From Planctomycetaceae bacterium (GTDB lineage: Bacteria > Planctomycetota > Planctomycetia > Planctomycetales > Planctomycetaceae), in the NCBI GenBank assembly GCA_021732845.1, contig JAKFUF010000153.1, forward strand, positions 1 through 47,762: a stretch of DNA of 47,762 nucleotides. The letters are read 5' to 3'. The translations under genes were made by a program, and so were the position numbers. This document shows, piece by piece, positions 9,401-17,760 of this stretch; positions within the stretch are counted from its first letter, which is position 1; the number at the start of each line of letters is the position of its first letter. Under the pieces are notes generated by a model. It was not told the DNA's origin, made no database searches, and worked only from the letters and a program-made list of their open reading frames with translations.

Positions 9401-10822
9401 CACCGGCTTGGCCGTGCGGTTGTATTCGAACTTTTGACCGTCCACGAACACGTACCGGATCTGGCTGTCGGCATTGTCAAACGGGCCGGTGTAAACAACC
9501 AGATGCGCCAGCCGGCCGGGTTCCAAGGTTCCCAGCCGCGTCCCCTGGCCCACGAGCGTGGCTGCATCGCGGGTCAGGGCCGAGAGCGCTGCCTGCCGCG
9601 GCAACCCGGCTTGAATCGCCACCCGCACCGCCTTGCGCAGCTCATGGGGATCGCGCTGCCCGTCCGTCGCAAAGGCGAATTTGACCTGCTGTTCCTGCAG
9701 GGTCTTCATCCCCAAAATCCGCTCGCGCCACAGGTCGCGCTTCTCGCGCTGCACGCGGACGGGGTCGGGAAGTTTGACCGCCAGCGATTCGGCGTTGGTC
9801 TTTTCCGAGGCCTTGGCGATGAACCCGGCGATCCCATTTTCGGGCTGGGCCTCTTCCTTGGGCTCCTCGCCCCAGTCGATCACCAGAATCACGCCGGCAT
9901 TGGTGGCCTTCACCCGGTCCAGGCACTTGTACGCGTCGCGCCCGCCAAAAATCAGCGGGGCCGCCAACTGCATTTCGGCACAGAAGTCCAGAGCCCGCAA
10001 AATGGTGTCGCGCGAGCCGGCGGTCATCGCCAGCCGGGTCTTCTGGTCAATGACGCTGATGAAGGCGTCAAGCACCGGATCCTCGGTGGGACGGGCCACA
10101 CCGGCCACCTGCTGGGCGTACAACTGCTGCTGCAGCACCTGCCGCCGGGCATCAAGCAGCGCCTGTCGCAAATGCGCGGATCCGCCCATCGCGGTGGACG
10201 GATAGCCCCCATTGCTCCCCAGCGCCGTGAGTTCAAACGCCGCATAGGTGACCTGCTGGACCACCGCCTCCCGCACCGGCAAACCGCTGGTCGAAAGCAG
10301 CATCCCCTGCCCGCTGGCCAGCCGGCCCTGGGGCAGCAAATGCAGGGTGGTGATCCCAGCCTTTCGCCGGGCTTCCAGCGCGCCCGTGTCATATTTGATG
10401 CCATCCAGCGGGTGGAACTCGGGAGTCAGCCCCTTGCGGGCGTCGGTGGGGGTGGCCGCCAGCGCCGCCTGGCTGAAGTCGATCGTTCGCCCGTCAGAGA
10501 CCGGCACCGGCTTGTCCAGGTCGAGCAGCACGGTGGTCCCCGCGTCAATGAACCCCGGATAAACCGTCAGCCCCTTGGCATCAATCACCACCGCATCCGG
10601 CGGGGCAGCCACGTCCTTGCCGGCAGCCACGATCACGCCGTCGCGGATGACAATCGTGCCCGACTCGACTTCCTGTTCCGGCGTGATCACCAGCCGCGCC
10701 CCGGTCAGCGCCCAGCACTTCGGCTGAAACCCGCTGCCCGGCTGCTGCGCCAGCGCCGGCCCCTGCATGACAAACACGGCCAATAGGAGGGCTGTGTAAC
10801 ACTGCACGAAGTGGCGATTCAT
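6470..10822 (-). CDS. Giant exported protein with three amidohydrolase-like units
   Basis: A 1450-residue exported protein (signal peptide ending ...MQGPALAQ). Three imidazolonepropionase-like amidohydrolase units are joined: unit 1 about residues 35-470, a beta-rich linker (GEWNVQIETG onwards) to about 620, unit 2 about 625-1040, unit 3 about 1055-1440. Each starts with the composite beta-sandwich (for example NVLIKGGTVLTVSG, QYALVGATLHPVD). Unit 2 keeps metal ligands: IIDTHSHIMF near 685-694, FIHSHCYRADE, LQHVLEG and LKSDDAE. In units 1 and 3 the HxH is replaced (GFIDAGTTVLLDL, GLIDSGTTLGLTEI), so they are probably non-catalytic. Hydrolysis of a cyclic amide or peptide-like substrate is likely; the substrate is unknown. 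Confidence 0.85.
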   Translation of the reverse strand: MNRHFVQCYTALLLAVFVMQGPALAQQPGSGFQPKCWALTGARLVITPEQEVESGTIVIRDGVIVAAGKDVAAPPDAVVIDAKGLTVYPGFIDAGTTVLLDLDKPVPVSDGRTIDFSQAALAATPTDARKGLTPEFHPLDGIKYDTGALEARRKAGITTLHLLPQGRLASGQGMLLSTSGLPVREAVVQQVTYAAFELTALGSNGGYPSTAMGGSAHLRQALLDARRQVLQQQLYAQQVAGVARPTEDPVLDAFISVIDQKTRLAMTAGSRDTILRALDFCAEMQLAAPLIFGGRDAYKCLDRVKATNAGVILVIDWGEEPKEEAQPENGIAGFIAKASEKTNAESLAVKLPDPVRVQREKRDLWRERILGMKTLQEQQVKFAFATDGQRDPHELRKAVRVAIQAGLPRQAALSALTRDAATLVGQGTRLGTLEPGRLAHLVVYTGPFDNADSQIRYVFVDGQKFEYNRTAKPVEATKPALALQGEWNVQIETGASPTNATLELKQKDKALSGQFRSGQGDGVVTGRVTDTGMELTVTIGAGAQALTLTLSGALEGTDKLSGTLKSGFGAPTKWTSQRKPAEPAKPDAPKNPVELSVESDPAAPMPAPLPEGELPTELDADRRARPLRTGGNVLIKGGTVLTVSGEDLPETSIMVKGGKIAAIGKDLQPEAGMAVIDATGRFVMPGIIDTHSHIMFTHGLGGVNEATRSIVPEVRVKDVVRSDDPSAYRALAGGVTMIRMLHGSANVVGGQDAVVKLKFGEPVKDQILWDAPQGVKFALGENVKAQGGRFPNTRLGVEATLNRAFLEALEYRREWQTYRMASADPAVAAKLLPPRRDLRLEALADIVDQQKFIHSHCYRADEILMLLRVASGLGVRVWSLQHVLEGYKVAPEIVQHGASCSTFSDWWAYKVEAYDATPYNAALLQQAGANVVLKSDDAELIRHLYQEAAKLLRYGNLPPNTALRAITLNSARELGLDKRLGSVEVGKDADLAIFNGHPLNAFSRCEVTLVEGEPYFVRDQMPSAMSAASKAKSHGGPLALAAPEIRTKTLAIPVAANRQYALVGATLHPVDAPDIPNGTLLITNDTISALGAGLAVPAGVTAVDATGLHVYPGLIDSGTTLGLTEIGQVQATNDTSEAGAFQPDLRAGVGVNPDSELIPVARAGGITTVRAAPNGGTISGQGSLVRLSGWTAPEMILNLEAGLQLQWPFFNPEEPVERLREFLQTGRVYHQLKKNAIDAKLPPPLSDPRFEALGPYLERQKKVFIEVEGRHSIIEALLFAQQEKLDIVLVGAADAWKVADELKKRSIPVILGPVMKSPQNQYDPFDAPYTAAARLDEAGIAFCIRSDSASNSRNLPFEAAMAVAYGLSPESALKAVTLWPAQILGIGDKTGSLTVGKQADLLITDGSPLQPSSQVKAVFIGGRPFPPESRHTRLYEKYRARLQETQSQTK

Positions 10823-11071
10823 CAGCAGGTCTCGAAGCAGGGCAATGGTGGCGCGGCAGGTCTGTCATGAGGTGAGATATTGCAGCGTACCAGAAGCCGG
10901 AGCGCATGCAACATGTGGGACTGCGCGGTGCGGGGCAAACATGGGGCGGAGCCACGCGGCCTTGATTTGATGCACCCGAATTTTTGACCGTCACACCTTT
11001 TGGGAAGGCGACTCAAGACGACCGCCTCGGCTTTCGCTCAAGATGCCGCGTGAGCCTGATCTTCGCTGATT

Positions 11072-11323
11072 TCAACGTGCCGTTTGGTGGAATGGCGGTT
11101 GTGCTTGGGTTTCGGGGGCCATCGTGGCACGCTCTTCACCAACAGGAATGCAGGGGGAGTCTCGCTCGACTACTTGGCGTTTTCTCGTTCGCACGGGGTG
11201 AGTCATGAGCGTGGCCCGCCGGTAATCCCAGATTTGCCGCATATCGACGGCCTGCCCGCAGGAGCACTCGACTGACGTTCGGAGAGACTGGCAGGGCCGG
11301 CAGCGCACAACCCCGCCAGTCAT
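11072..11323 (-). CDS. Possible small Cys-containing protein
   Basis: An 83-residue frame starting MTGGVVRCRPCQSL, with a CxxC and a later CSC that could form a small zinc ribbon, then a basic stretch (DYRRATLMTHPVRTRKRQ). It begins 23 bases after the stop of the kinase gene on the same strand, with GGGGTGG upstream of the ATG at 11323. Nothing else supports it and the family is not recognised. The surrounding intergenic interval 10823-11345 holds no other convincing gene. Confidence 0.3.
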   Translation of the reverse strand: MTGGVVRCRPCQSLRTSVECSCGQAVDMRQIWDYRRATLMTHPVRTRKRQVVERDSPCIPVGEERATMAPETQAQPPFHQTAR

Positions 11324-11345
11324 GTCGCATGCCACCCCGCTGGCA

Positions 11346-14300
11346 CTATTCCTCCAATTTCAGCAGCGTGGCTTTCTCCGGGTCGTTCTTCCAGTTGAAC
11401 CGTTTTGAAAATTCGGCGGGAGAGAGCGTGATCTGGCTACCATCGTCGAGTTGAGCCACGTAAATGAGCTGGTCTTCGACGCCGTCACTGCCCCGGTAAT
11501 GGCCGGTGGGGCCGATGCACAGCCAGTGGTCGCCCAGCAGCAACGGGAAGAGGCGGCCCAGTTGGCGTTTGGTCTGTGTGTCGTACGCGACCGCCCATGA
11601 GGATTCTGATCCCACGAACCGGCGGCTGTCCGGAAGCCACTGCACAGTCTCTCCCAGCAATTGGCCCAACAGCGGGCGGTCGTCCGCCTCGGCTCCGCGG
11701 AGGTATGTCCAACCGTACCCCTCGCGGACCAGGAGCCGCTGTCCGTCAGGCGATGCGTTGAGGAACGTCGGTCCAGCCCCATTGCTGAACCTTTCCATCG
11801 GGCCAAACGTGCCAGAGTCCACGTCGAGTGGAACGATGTGGACCTGCATCGCGACCCACAACTGGCGGCTGTCGCTGGCCCAGGCAAGTTTCTGTCCGTG
11901 GTCAAGTTCGATCGAAAGCTCCCCTGGCAGCGAATCATAAGTCCGGATGTGTTTGCCAGACAGTGGCTCCCACAGGCGCAGGCTCTTGTCCGCGGCAGCG
12001 GAAGCGAGCCGCTGTCCATCCGGAGACCAGGCGACGCTCCAGATCGCGCCGGTGTGTCCCGCCAGTTCGTGCGCCACCGTTCCGGTTGTGGCATCCCAGA
12101 CGCGAACCAACCCGTCGCTCGATCCGGTGGCGAGCCACCGCCCCTCGGGAGACCAGACCCCATGGGTGGCCTTTGCGGTGCCATGCGACAATGTGTGCCG
12201 CAGCCCCCCGGTCTGGGCATCGATCACAAACATGGAAGTCTGTTGGGCGTTCCAGTCTCTGGTCACCAAGAGTGATCCGTCATGAGATGGGAGGGTTGTC
12301 ATATGATTCCCTGGCAATGGAAATCGCCGGAGTTGTTGCCCCGTTGCCGCGTTCGACACGGCGACCAGTGTCTGTTGGGCCGGGACATCAAATTGCGTTC
12401 CAAACACCAGAGTGCCATCGCGGGTGAGAACTGTCGGAGTCCCCAAATCGGCCTGCGGCGGGCTCTCCCGCAGTTTCTCCCCGGAAGTTGTGTCGTAAAA
12501 GACAAGCTGGTTAGAGAACGGCCTGACTGCCTGCCGCCCCTGGTCCAGCAGTGCGATTGTCTCACCACCGTCGTTGAGCGGCGCGAGCAACTTGCCTGTG
12601 GCGGCTTCAAACACACCGGCAAGACCACCACTGCCATTGCCAGCCGAGGCGATCCGCCGGTTGTCCGGAAACCATGCCAGGTTGTGGCAGTAAGGACTAT
12701 AGATCTCGCCAAACGTTTGCTGAAGGTTCAAGGTCGCCGAGTCGCGGACGGCAACCTTTCCCTCAGTTCCCAGTGCCAGCCACTTGCCGTCAGGTGACCA
12801 GGCAACAGTTCCGGAGGCGGCGCATTCCGCGTCCCGCAGGACCGTCAGTGTCACGGCATCCCAGATCCGCAGCCGGTTGTCACTGTGGCTCGCGGCGAGG
12901 TGCTTGCCGTCTGGCGACCAGTCCAGTCCCTGGGCCCATGTCATCGGGACGGTGGGAGTTCGGCGATGGCCGGTCGCCAGATTCACGATGAACATGCTGG
13001 TCTGGAATTGGTCGCAACTCACAGCCAGTTGCTGGCTGTCCGGCGAGAATTTCACACCGCTAGAAGCGTTATTATATGCCGATTCATAGCGGGCATGGAG
13101 CGCGCCCGTGGCAAGATTCCAGAGAAACACAGCTCCCCGGCCTTCGAAGGTCCGGATGAGATGAAAGGTGGCCAGCCAGCGACCATCGGGGGAGATGTCC
13201 AGCGCTCCAAGGCCTCCCTCGGACCCAAGCAGAACACGCTGGATCTTGCCGTCGCGATCCCACAGCGTAAGCTTGCCGAAGTTATTGCCTGTGACAACGA
13301 GATCGCCGCGCGGGCTGACGGCGATCGCCGAAGTGCTTCCCTGTGGGCAGGTCAGTTCAAGCGACCAGCTTCGCAGTCCGGCGATCGGTGTTGGCCGTGG
13401 CACCAACGAATGCGGGCTCATCGGCTGGCCGGAACGCAGGACCAGCGGGCTGTCGCGCGGGCCGGGCAGCGGGTGGTTGTCGAACTGCTTCAAGACCCGG
13501 AAGCCGACATTCGCCTGAGGATTTGACTGTGGCGAATAGGTGTAGTCGGGGCATTGAGTTTCGGCCGGGCCATTCCAGGCGCTGTCAATCAACCCGTAGT
13601 CCCTCGACCCAAACGGGTTGTTGGTGGGGAGGTACACGGCGTCCGCGGGAGAGAGAAAGTCACATGTCCTTTCGCCGACATTTCCCAATGTGTCGTGCAG
13701 ACCAAATGGGTTCGGCTTCTTTTGGGCGACGAGATGCAACGGGCTGGCCTGGGGATTGGGGTCGAGGAATTCTCGGGTCCATGCAAAGTCGGCGAGATCC
13801 TCCGCGTCGGGACTGACGACGTGTTTCTGGACACTTCCCGCGCGACAAGCGTGAACCAATTCCGCCTCGGTGGGGAGGCGATAGAGAATGGAAGGTCCTT
13901 CCTTTTTCGTTTTCTGGTTATCGGAATCCGCCTGTTTGGTAAGCCACGCGCAAAAGGCTTCGGCGTCTCGCGGGGTGACTTGCGTCACGGGTTCATTGGG
14001 AATTGGGGACCAGCCAGGGCTGCGCCAGCTAATCGTTGGCGCAGTGATGAATTCGCGATTGGAACCGCCACGCCCATTGGTTTCGGCCTCCGTCTTGTAA
14101 CCCGTGGCTTCCACGAACTGATGAAACTGGTCCCAGGTGACTTCCGTTGTGCCGACCGCATACGGCTGTGTCATCCGGAAGCGACGGACTGGCATGTCAG
14201 TTTCAATGGTCCTGCCGAGGGGGCCGGTGAAGATCTTACGAAACTCTCCCGGCGGGATCAGTGCGAACGTCATTCCCAGTGGGCCTTTTTCGCTCACGGG

Positions 14301-16961
14301 CCGCTTCAAGAACTCTGCCCACTGCTGCTGCAGCGCCGCCGCCTCACCCGGCTCGCACGGTGCGACCACTGGCGGCGGTGACCCCTGCGGCAACTCCCAC
14401 TTCGCCAACGGGTCCGTCTTGTCCAGGTCTTGCAGCACCGAGTACGGCGGACCACTGACGGGATAGATCTTCCCGCCAATGTGCAATTCGACATCGGGCC
14501 GCTTCTTACGGAAGGCGGCAACGTCCTCGGGGGTGTACGTCCGGTATTTGGTAGCGTCACTTGTATCGCCATCGCTGACCCCAAATGACTTCAGCATTGG
14601 CATTGCCGCCACCCTCGTGAGCGCGGGTCCATCCACGGCAATGTCGCAGGAGACCAACAGCCGCCGCAGGCCAGGCAATTGTGTCGCTGGAGTCCATGCT
14701 TCGCTCGGTGCCAATCCGCCGTTTTGGTGGCGTAAACAGAGTTCCACCAACTTCGGAGCGAGTCGATGGAGCCGTGCCAGACCGGCGGCATCTGGCGAAT
14801 CAATGCGGAGTGAGTCGAGCATTGGCAACTTCAGGAGTGTCTCGACGCCAGCGTCCGACAGCGCGTTATCGCAATAACAGTGGAGGGTGGTGAGGCGTTT
14901 GAGACCAACGAGAGGTGCCAGGTCCGGTCGATCAAATAGGGTCAATGCGCGCAGTTGCGGACAGGACTTCACAATCTGCCCCAGTCCGGAGTTTCCTACA
15001 TCGGGAGATGTAATCAAGCTCCGAAGATTGGGAAGATCCGGCAGGCCCTCCCATCCCCGCGGCGTGAATGAACTGCCGAGCGCCAGATGTACCAATGACG
15101 GACAGCCTATGAGCCAATCGTTCAAATCGTCGGTAATCTTTGCCCCAGAACATTGAAACATCGCCAACCGCTTTTGCGGGCCTAATCTCATCAAACCCGC
15201 GGTGGTTGCGCTCGTATCAATCAGGTCCAACCGCTCAATTTCGTGGCAGCCGCTCAGCGCCGCCAATTCCGCATCGCCAATGTCACCCCCCGAGAAAACA
15301 GCGTGCCTAATGTAAATCGGCTCCACTGGCAGCGGTCCCTTCAATTCGCCAATATCTTGCCGATCCTTGTTGCCCAGACCGATGTCTCCCTTCCCCAACC
15401 GCAGCAGCCGCTCGGCAGCTTTCCGTTCGGCGGCGAAGTCGATCGCGCCATTTTCGATTTTCGATTTTTGATTTTCGATGGGTTTGCTGGCCGCGTTCGA
15501 CCCGGTGGTGCGTTTCTTCTTTGTCGAAGTGATTTCGACTTTCGCATCTTCGGGCACCGGGATTTCCGTGACAGTGCCGTCCTTTTGCGTGATCTTGATG
15601 ATGATCCCCGCCAGCAGCAGCAGGACGAAGGCGGTCGCGCCGGCGAGGAGCCACGGCTTGGGAATCGCACGCGCGCCAGATTTTGTGTCGTCTCTTCGCC
15701 GGCGCGGTGGCTCAGGGGTGAGGGTGATCGAGATCTGCTCGGTGGCCGGGGACGGGGTGGCGAAGTGTTCCGGGATTAGGTCCGAACGGCTGAGGCTCAC
15801 CGTTTCGTTGCGGGCGGGCGGGTCGTCGCTGAAAATCGAATCTCCCTTGAAGGGGCAGGCGGCACCCGCGGAAATGCCGCTCCCGCTCGCAAGTTCGCCA
15901 AGTTTTGGGCTCGATCCAGAGCGCTCGCCGGCATCAGCGGATTCGTCCCCCGACTTCGACTTCTTGGTGAACGGCTCCAGCAGGTCGGCCAGTTCGGCCG
16001 CCGTCTGAATCCGGTCCTTGGCATCCTTCGCCATCAACTTGGTGTAGATCGTCACCAATCCGTCAGGCAGATTGGCGCGGGCGGCCTTGAGGTCGGGAAT
16101 CGGACGGTCCAGATGGGCCCGCATCTTGCCGATCATGGTCTTGTAGTCGTCCGTTTCATACGGCGCCCGGCCCACCAGCAAAAAGTGCAGCGTGCAGCCA
16201 AGGGCGTAGAGATCCGTGCGGGGATCCACGGCGTGGGAATCGTCCCACTGCTCTGGGGCCATGTAATCGGGAGTGCCGAAACAGGTCCCGGCGGCGGTCA
16301 ACTCGGTGCGGTTGGCGGACTGCTCATCGCCCAGCAGGGCCAGGCCGAGGTCGAGAATGAGAATTTTTCCCTGTTTGTCCGCCAGCAGGTTGGACGGCTT
16401 GATGTCGCGATGAATCAGACCAACTTTGTGGGCGGCGGCCAGACCCAGCGCCGCTGAACGGACCGCCTTGCTGGCGCTCGTGACCGACAGCGTGCCCTTC
16501 TTCCGCACCAGTTGCGACAGGTCGCTGCCCTCAATGTAGTTCATCGAGATGAAGTGGATGCCGTTGACTTCACCGGCATCGTACGCCTGCACGATGTTGG
16601 GGTGCTCGACGCGGCCCACCGCTTCCATTTCGCGTTCAAAGCGAGCCACGGTTTCGGGTCCGCGGAGCTTTTCAATCGGCAAAATCTTGAGGGCCATCAC
16701 CTTTTTGAGCTTCAGATGCGTGGCTTTAAAGACAGTCCCCATCCCGCCTTCGCCCAGCTTCTCCTGCAACTGGTAGGAGCCAAACACGGTCCCCGGCAAG
16801 TAGTCGACGGGCAGAATGCTGCTGGCGGTCCGCGGGTGGTGCCCCGTCATCGCCAACTGATCGGCTGTCGGTTGCTCCACCGGGCGGCGCCCAATGGTCG
16901 AATTTCCGGTCAGTGGTGACGCCACCTCGGGAGTGCTCTTCGGCAGATCTGCGTTCGACAT
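11346..16961 (-). CDS. Transmembrane Ser/Thr protein kinase with LRR, SUMF1-like and WD40 modules
   Basis: An 1871-residue multidomain kinase. The kinase domain covers about residues 62-330: GEGGMGTV loop, catalytic Lys in MALKIL (92), HRDIKPSN (Asp 186), DLG in place of DFG (204) and GTPDYMAPEQ, all active-looking. A single membrane helix (WLLAGATAFVLLLLAGIII) lies near 440-460. The outer part has leucine-rich-repeat-like segments (about 535-800), a SUMF1/formylglycine-enzyme-like domain (about 890-1160; VGTTEVTWDQFHQF, YRLPTEAELVHACRAG) and a WD40 propeller (about 1200-1760; SPDGKHLAASHSDNRLRIWD). The kinase would face the cytoplasm and the rest would sense outside it. The ATG at 16961 is preferred over a GTG at 16979; no clear ribosome site is seen. 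Confidence 0.9.
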   Translation of the reverse strand: MSNADLPKSTPEVASPLTGNSTIGRRPVEQPTADQLAMTGHHPRTASSILPVDYLPGTVFGSYQLQEKLGEGGMGTVFKATHLKLKKVMALKILPIEKLRGPETVARFEREMEAVGRVEHPNIVQAYDAGEVNGIHFISMNYIEGSDLSQLVRKKGTLSVTSASKAVRSAALGLAAAHKVGLIHRDIKPSNLLADKQGKILILDLGLALLGDEQSANRTELTAAGTCFGTPDYMAPEQWDDSHAVDPRTDLYALGCTLHFLLVGRAPYETDDYKTMIGKMRAHLDRPIPDLKAARANLPDGLVTIYTKLMAKDAKDRIQTAAELADLLEPFTKKSKSGDESADAGERSGSSPKLGELASGSGISAGAACPFKGDSIFSDDPPARNETVSLSRSDLIPEHFATPSPATEQISITLTPEPPRRRRDDTKSGARAIPKPWLLAGATAFVLLLLAGIIIKITQKDGTVTEIPVPEDAKVEITSTKKKRTTGSNAASKPIENQKSKIENGAIDFAAERKAAERLLRLGKGDIGLGNKDRQDIGELKGPLPVEPIYIRHAVFSGGDIGDAELAALSGCHEIERLDLIDTSATTAGLMRLGPQKRLAMFQCSGAKITDDLNDWLIGCPSLVHLALGSSFTPRGWEGLPDLPNLRSLITSPDVGNSGLGQIVKSCPQLRALTLFDRPDLAPLVGLKRLTTLHCYCDNALSDAGVETLLKLPMLDSLRIDSPDAAGLARLHRLAPKLVELCLRHQNGGLAPSEAWTPATQLPGLRRLLVSCDIAVDGPALTRVAAMPMLKSFGVSDGDTSDATKYRTYTPEDVAAFRKKRPDVELHIGGKIYPVSGPPYSVLQDLDKTDPLAKWELPQGSPPPVVAPCEPGEAAALQQQWAEFLKRPVSEKGPLGMTFALIPPGEFRKIFTGPLGRTIETDMPVRRFRMTQPYAVGTTEVTWDQFHQFVEATGYKTEAETNGRGGSNREFITAPTISWRSPGWSPIPNEPVTQVTPRDAEAFCAWLTKQADSDNQKTKKEGPSILYRLPTEAELVHACRAGSVQKHVVSPDAEDLADFAWTREFLDPNPQASPLHLVAQKKPNPFGLHDTLGNVGERTCDFLSPADAVYLPTNNPFGSRDYGLIDSAWNGPAETQCPDYTYSPQSNPQANVGFRVLKQFDNHPLPGPRDSPLVLRSGQPMSPHSLVPRPTPIAGLRSWSLELTCPQGSTSAIAVSPRGDLVVTGNNFGKLTLWDRDGKIQRVLLGSEGGLGALDISPDGRWLATFHLIRTFEGRGAVFLWNLATGALHARYESAYNNASSGVKFSPDSQQLAVSCDQFQTSMFIVNLATGHRRTPTVPMTWAQGLDWSPDGKHLAASHSDNRLRIWDAVTLTVLRDAECAASGTVAWSPDGKWLALGTEGKVAVRDSATLNLQQTFGEIYSPYCHNLAWFPDNRRIASAGNGSGGLAGVFEAATGKLLAPLNDGGETIALLDQGRQAVRPFSNQLVFYDTTSGEKLRESPPQADLGTPTVLTRDGTLVFGTQFDVPAQQTLVAVSNAATGQQLRRFPLPGNHMTTLPSHDGSLLVTRDWNAQQTSMFVIDAQTGGLRHTLSHGTAKATHGVWSPEGRWLATGSSDGLVRVWDATTGTVAHELAGHTGAIWSVAWSPDGQRLASAAADKSLRLWEPLSGKHIRTYDSLPGELSIELDHGQKLAWASDSRQLWVAMQVHIVPLDVDSGTFGPMERFSNGAGPTFLNASPDGQRLLVREGYGWTYLRGAEADDRPLLGQLLGETVQWLPDSRRFVGSESSWAVAYDTQTKRQLGRLFPLLLGDHWLCIGPTGHYRGSDGVEDQLIYVAQLDDGSQITLSPAEFSKRFNWKNDPEKATLLKLEE
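15449..15480. repeat. AT-rich repeat tract inside the kinase gene
   Basis: A tract of repeated TTTTCGA units lies in the kinase coding sequence just outside the membrane helix. On the coding strand it reads ENQKSKIEN. The base composition differs sharply from its surroundings, it keeps the frame, and it falls in a linker. It resembles the AT-rich words of the intergenic repeats in this window (128-142, 35514-35656). Confidence 0.45.
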
Positions 16962-17053
16962 GGTGTTTCGGACAGGCACAAGTCAGCGGAGGACGGAAGA
17001 ACACGACATCTCGCGCAAGGGTGCTGCAAGATCGTACACCGAACTCCAAGGCC

Positions 17054-17701
17054 GTGCCAATCATCGAATTTCCGAATAAAAACGAACTGATCCTCGCGAC
17101 CCAGAGGGTGACAGAATCCGACGGGACGGAATCCGCTGTGACGGTGATCGGGGAGTCGCTCGTGCCTCCATTCTCCGCAGCGGCCATCGGAGCCATTCAC
17201 CAGATTGCCATCGGCGTCGGCGCGGGTGCCGGTGCCTGCCAGGTCGGCCGGCTGATCCAAATCGCCCGGGTCTACAACAATGTTGGAGTTGCTGTCGGCG
17301 TCGGACAGGTCGGGTACAAGGCTTGGAATGAGGGGATCCAGTCATTGAGCGTCTTCGACTATCTCGCCTTGGCACCCGTAGCGGGCAAGGCACTGGGACT
17401 GCTAAACCGGATGTGCTTCGTGGCCGGGACGCCTGTGGCGGTTGACTGGCTGAACCCTGCGGCCAATGGTGCCCTTCTGGTCGACTCGGCGGGCTCATCA
17501 GCTTTGAGCGCCGCTGAGACCATCGCGTGGCTCGCTTCCTCGCGCTGGGTTTGGGGAGCCACGGCAATGGGAACAGCACTCTTCTGCCTGCTGCCAAAGC
17601 GTGCTGAGCAAAAGAATTCGCGCGACCACGAGACCGACGAGCAGTTCACCAACATCTGGAATCTGCTCTACGAGCCAGACGCCAAGGTCGCCTTCGCCTG
17701 A
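17054..17701 (+). CDS. Polymorphic-toxin N-terminal part carrying the first Hint motif
   Basis: A 215-residue protein. Its glycine-rich hydrophobic middle (AIGVGAGAGACQVGRLIQIA) and FDYLALAPVAGKALGLLNR resemble the pre-toxin segment placed before Hint domains. MCFVAGTPVAVDWL follows, with Cys 121 being the autoprocessing cysteine of a Hint domain. After that comes a membrane helix (WVWGATAMGTALFCLLP) and a charged tail, and the frame ends at TGA 17699-17701. The remaining Hint blocks are in the next frame, 59 bases on. The GTG at 17054 is the most plausible start but its ribosome site is poor. Upstream it runs into the kinase gene on the other strand, so no RHS or other delivery region is present. 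This may be a split gene, a frameshifted one or a 5'-truncated module. Confidence 0.6.
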   Translation: MPIIEFPNKNELILATQRVTESDGTESAVTVIGESLVPPFSAAAIGAIHQIAIGVGAGAGACQVGRLIQIARVYNNVGVAVGVGQVGYKAWNEGIQSLSVFDYLALAPVAGKALGLLNRMCFVAGTPVAVDWLNPAANGALLVDSAGSSALSAAETIAWLASSRWVWGATAMGTALFCLLPKRAEQKNSRDHETDEQFTNIWNLLYEPDAKVAFA

Positions 17702-17760
17702 TCAGCGCGCCGTGCACCCTCTCTGAACTCAATCGTTTCCAAACCATTGTGGAATCCAAA

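Noticed and set aside
8597-10786. Long open frame on the plus strand opposite the amidohydrolase gene
   Set aside because: It is antisense to a clear exported enzyme, has no recognisable motif and is rich in Arg/Gly/His as expected of a shadow frame in GC-rich DNA.
17608-17760. A simple frameshift joining the two Hint halves
   Set aside because: Not excluded, but not preferred: the frame leading into the second half is non-protein-like across this stretch, while the first frame stays protein-like up to its own stop.
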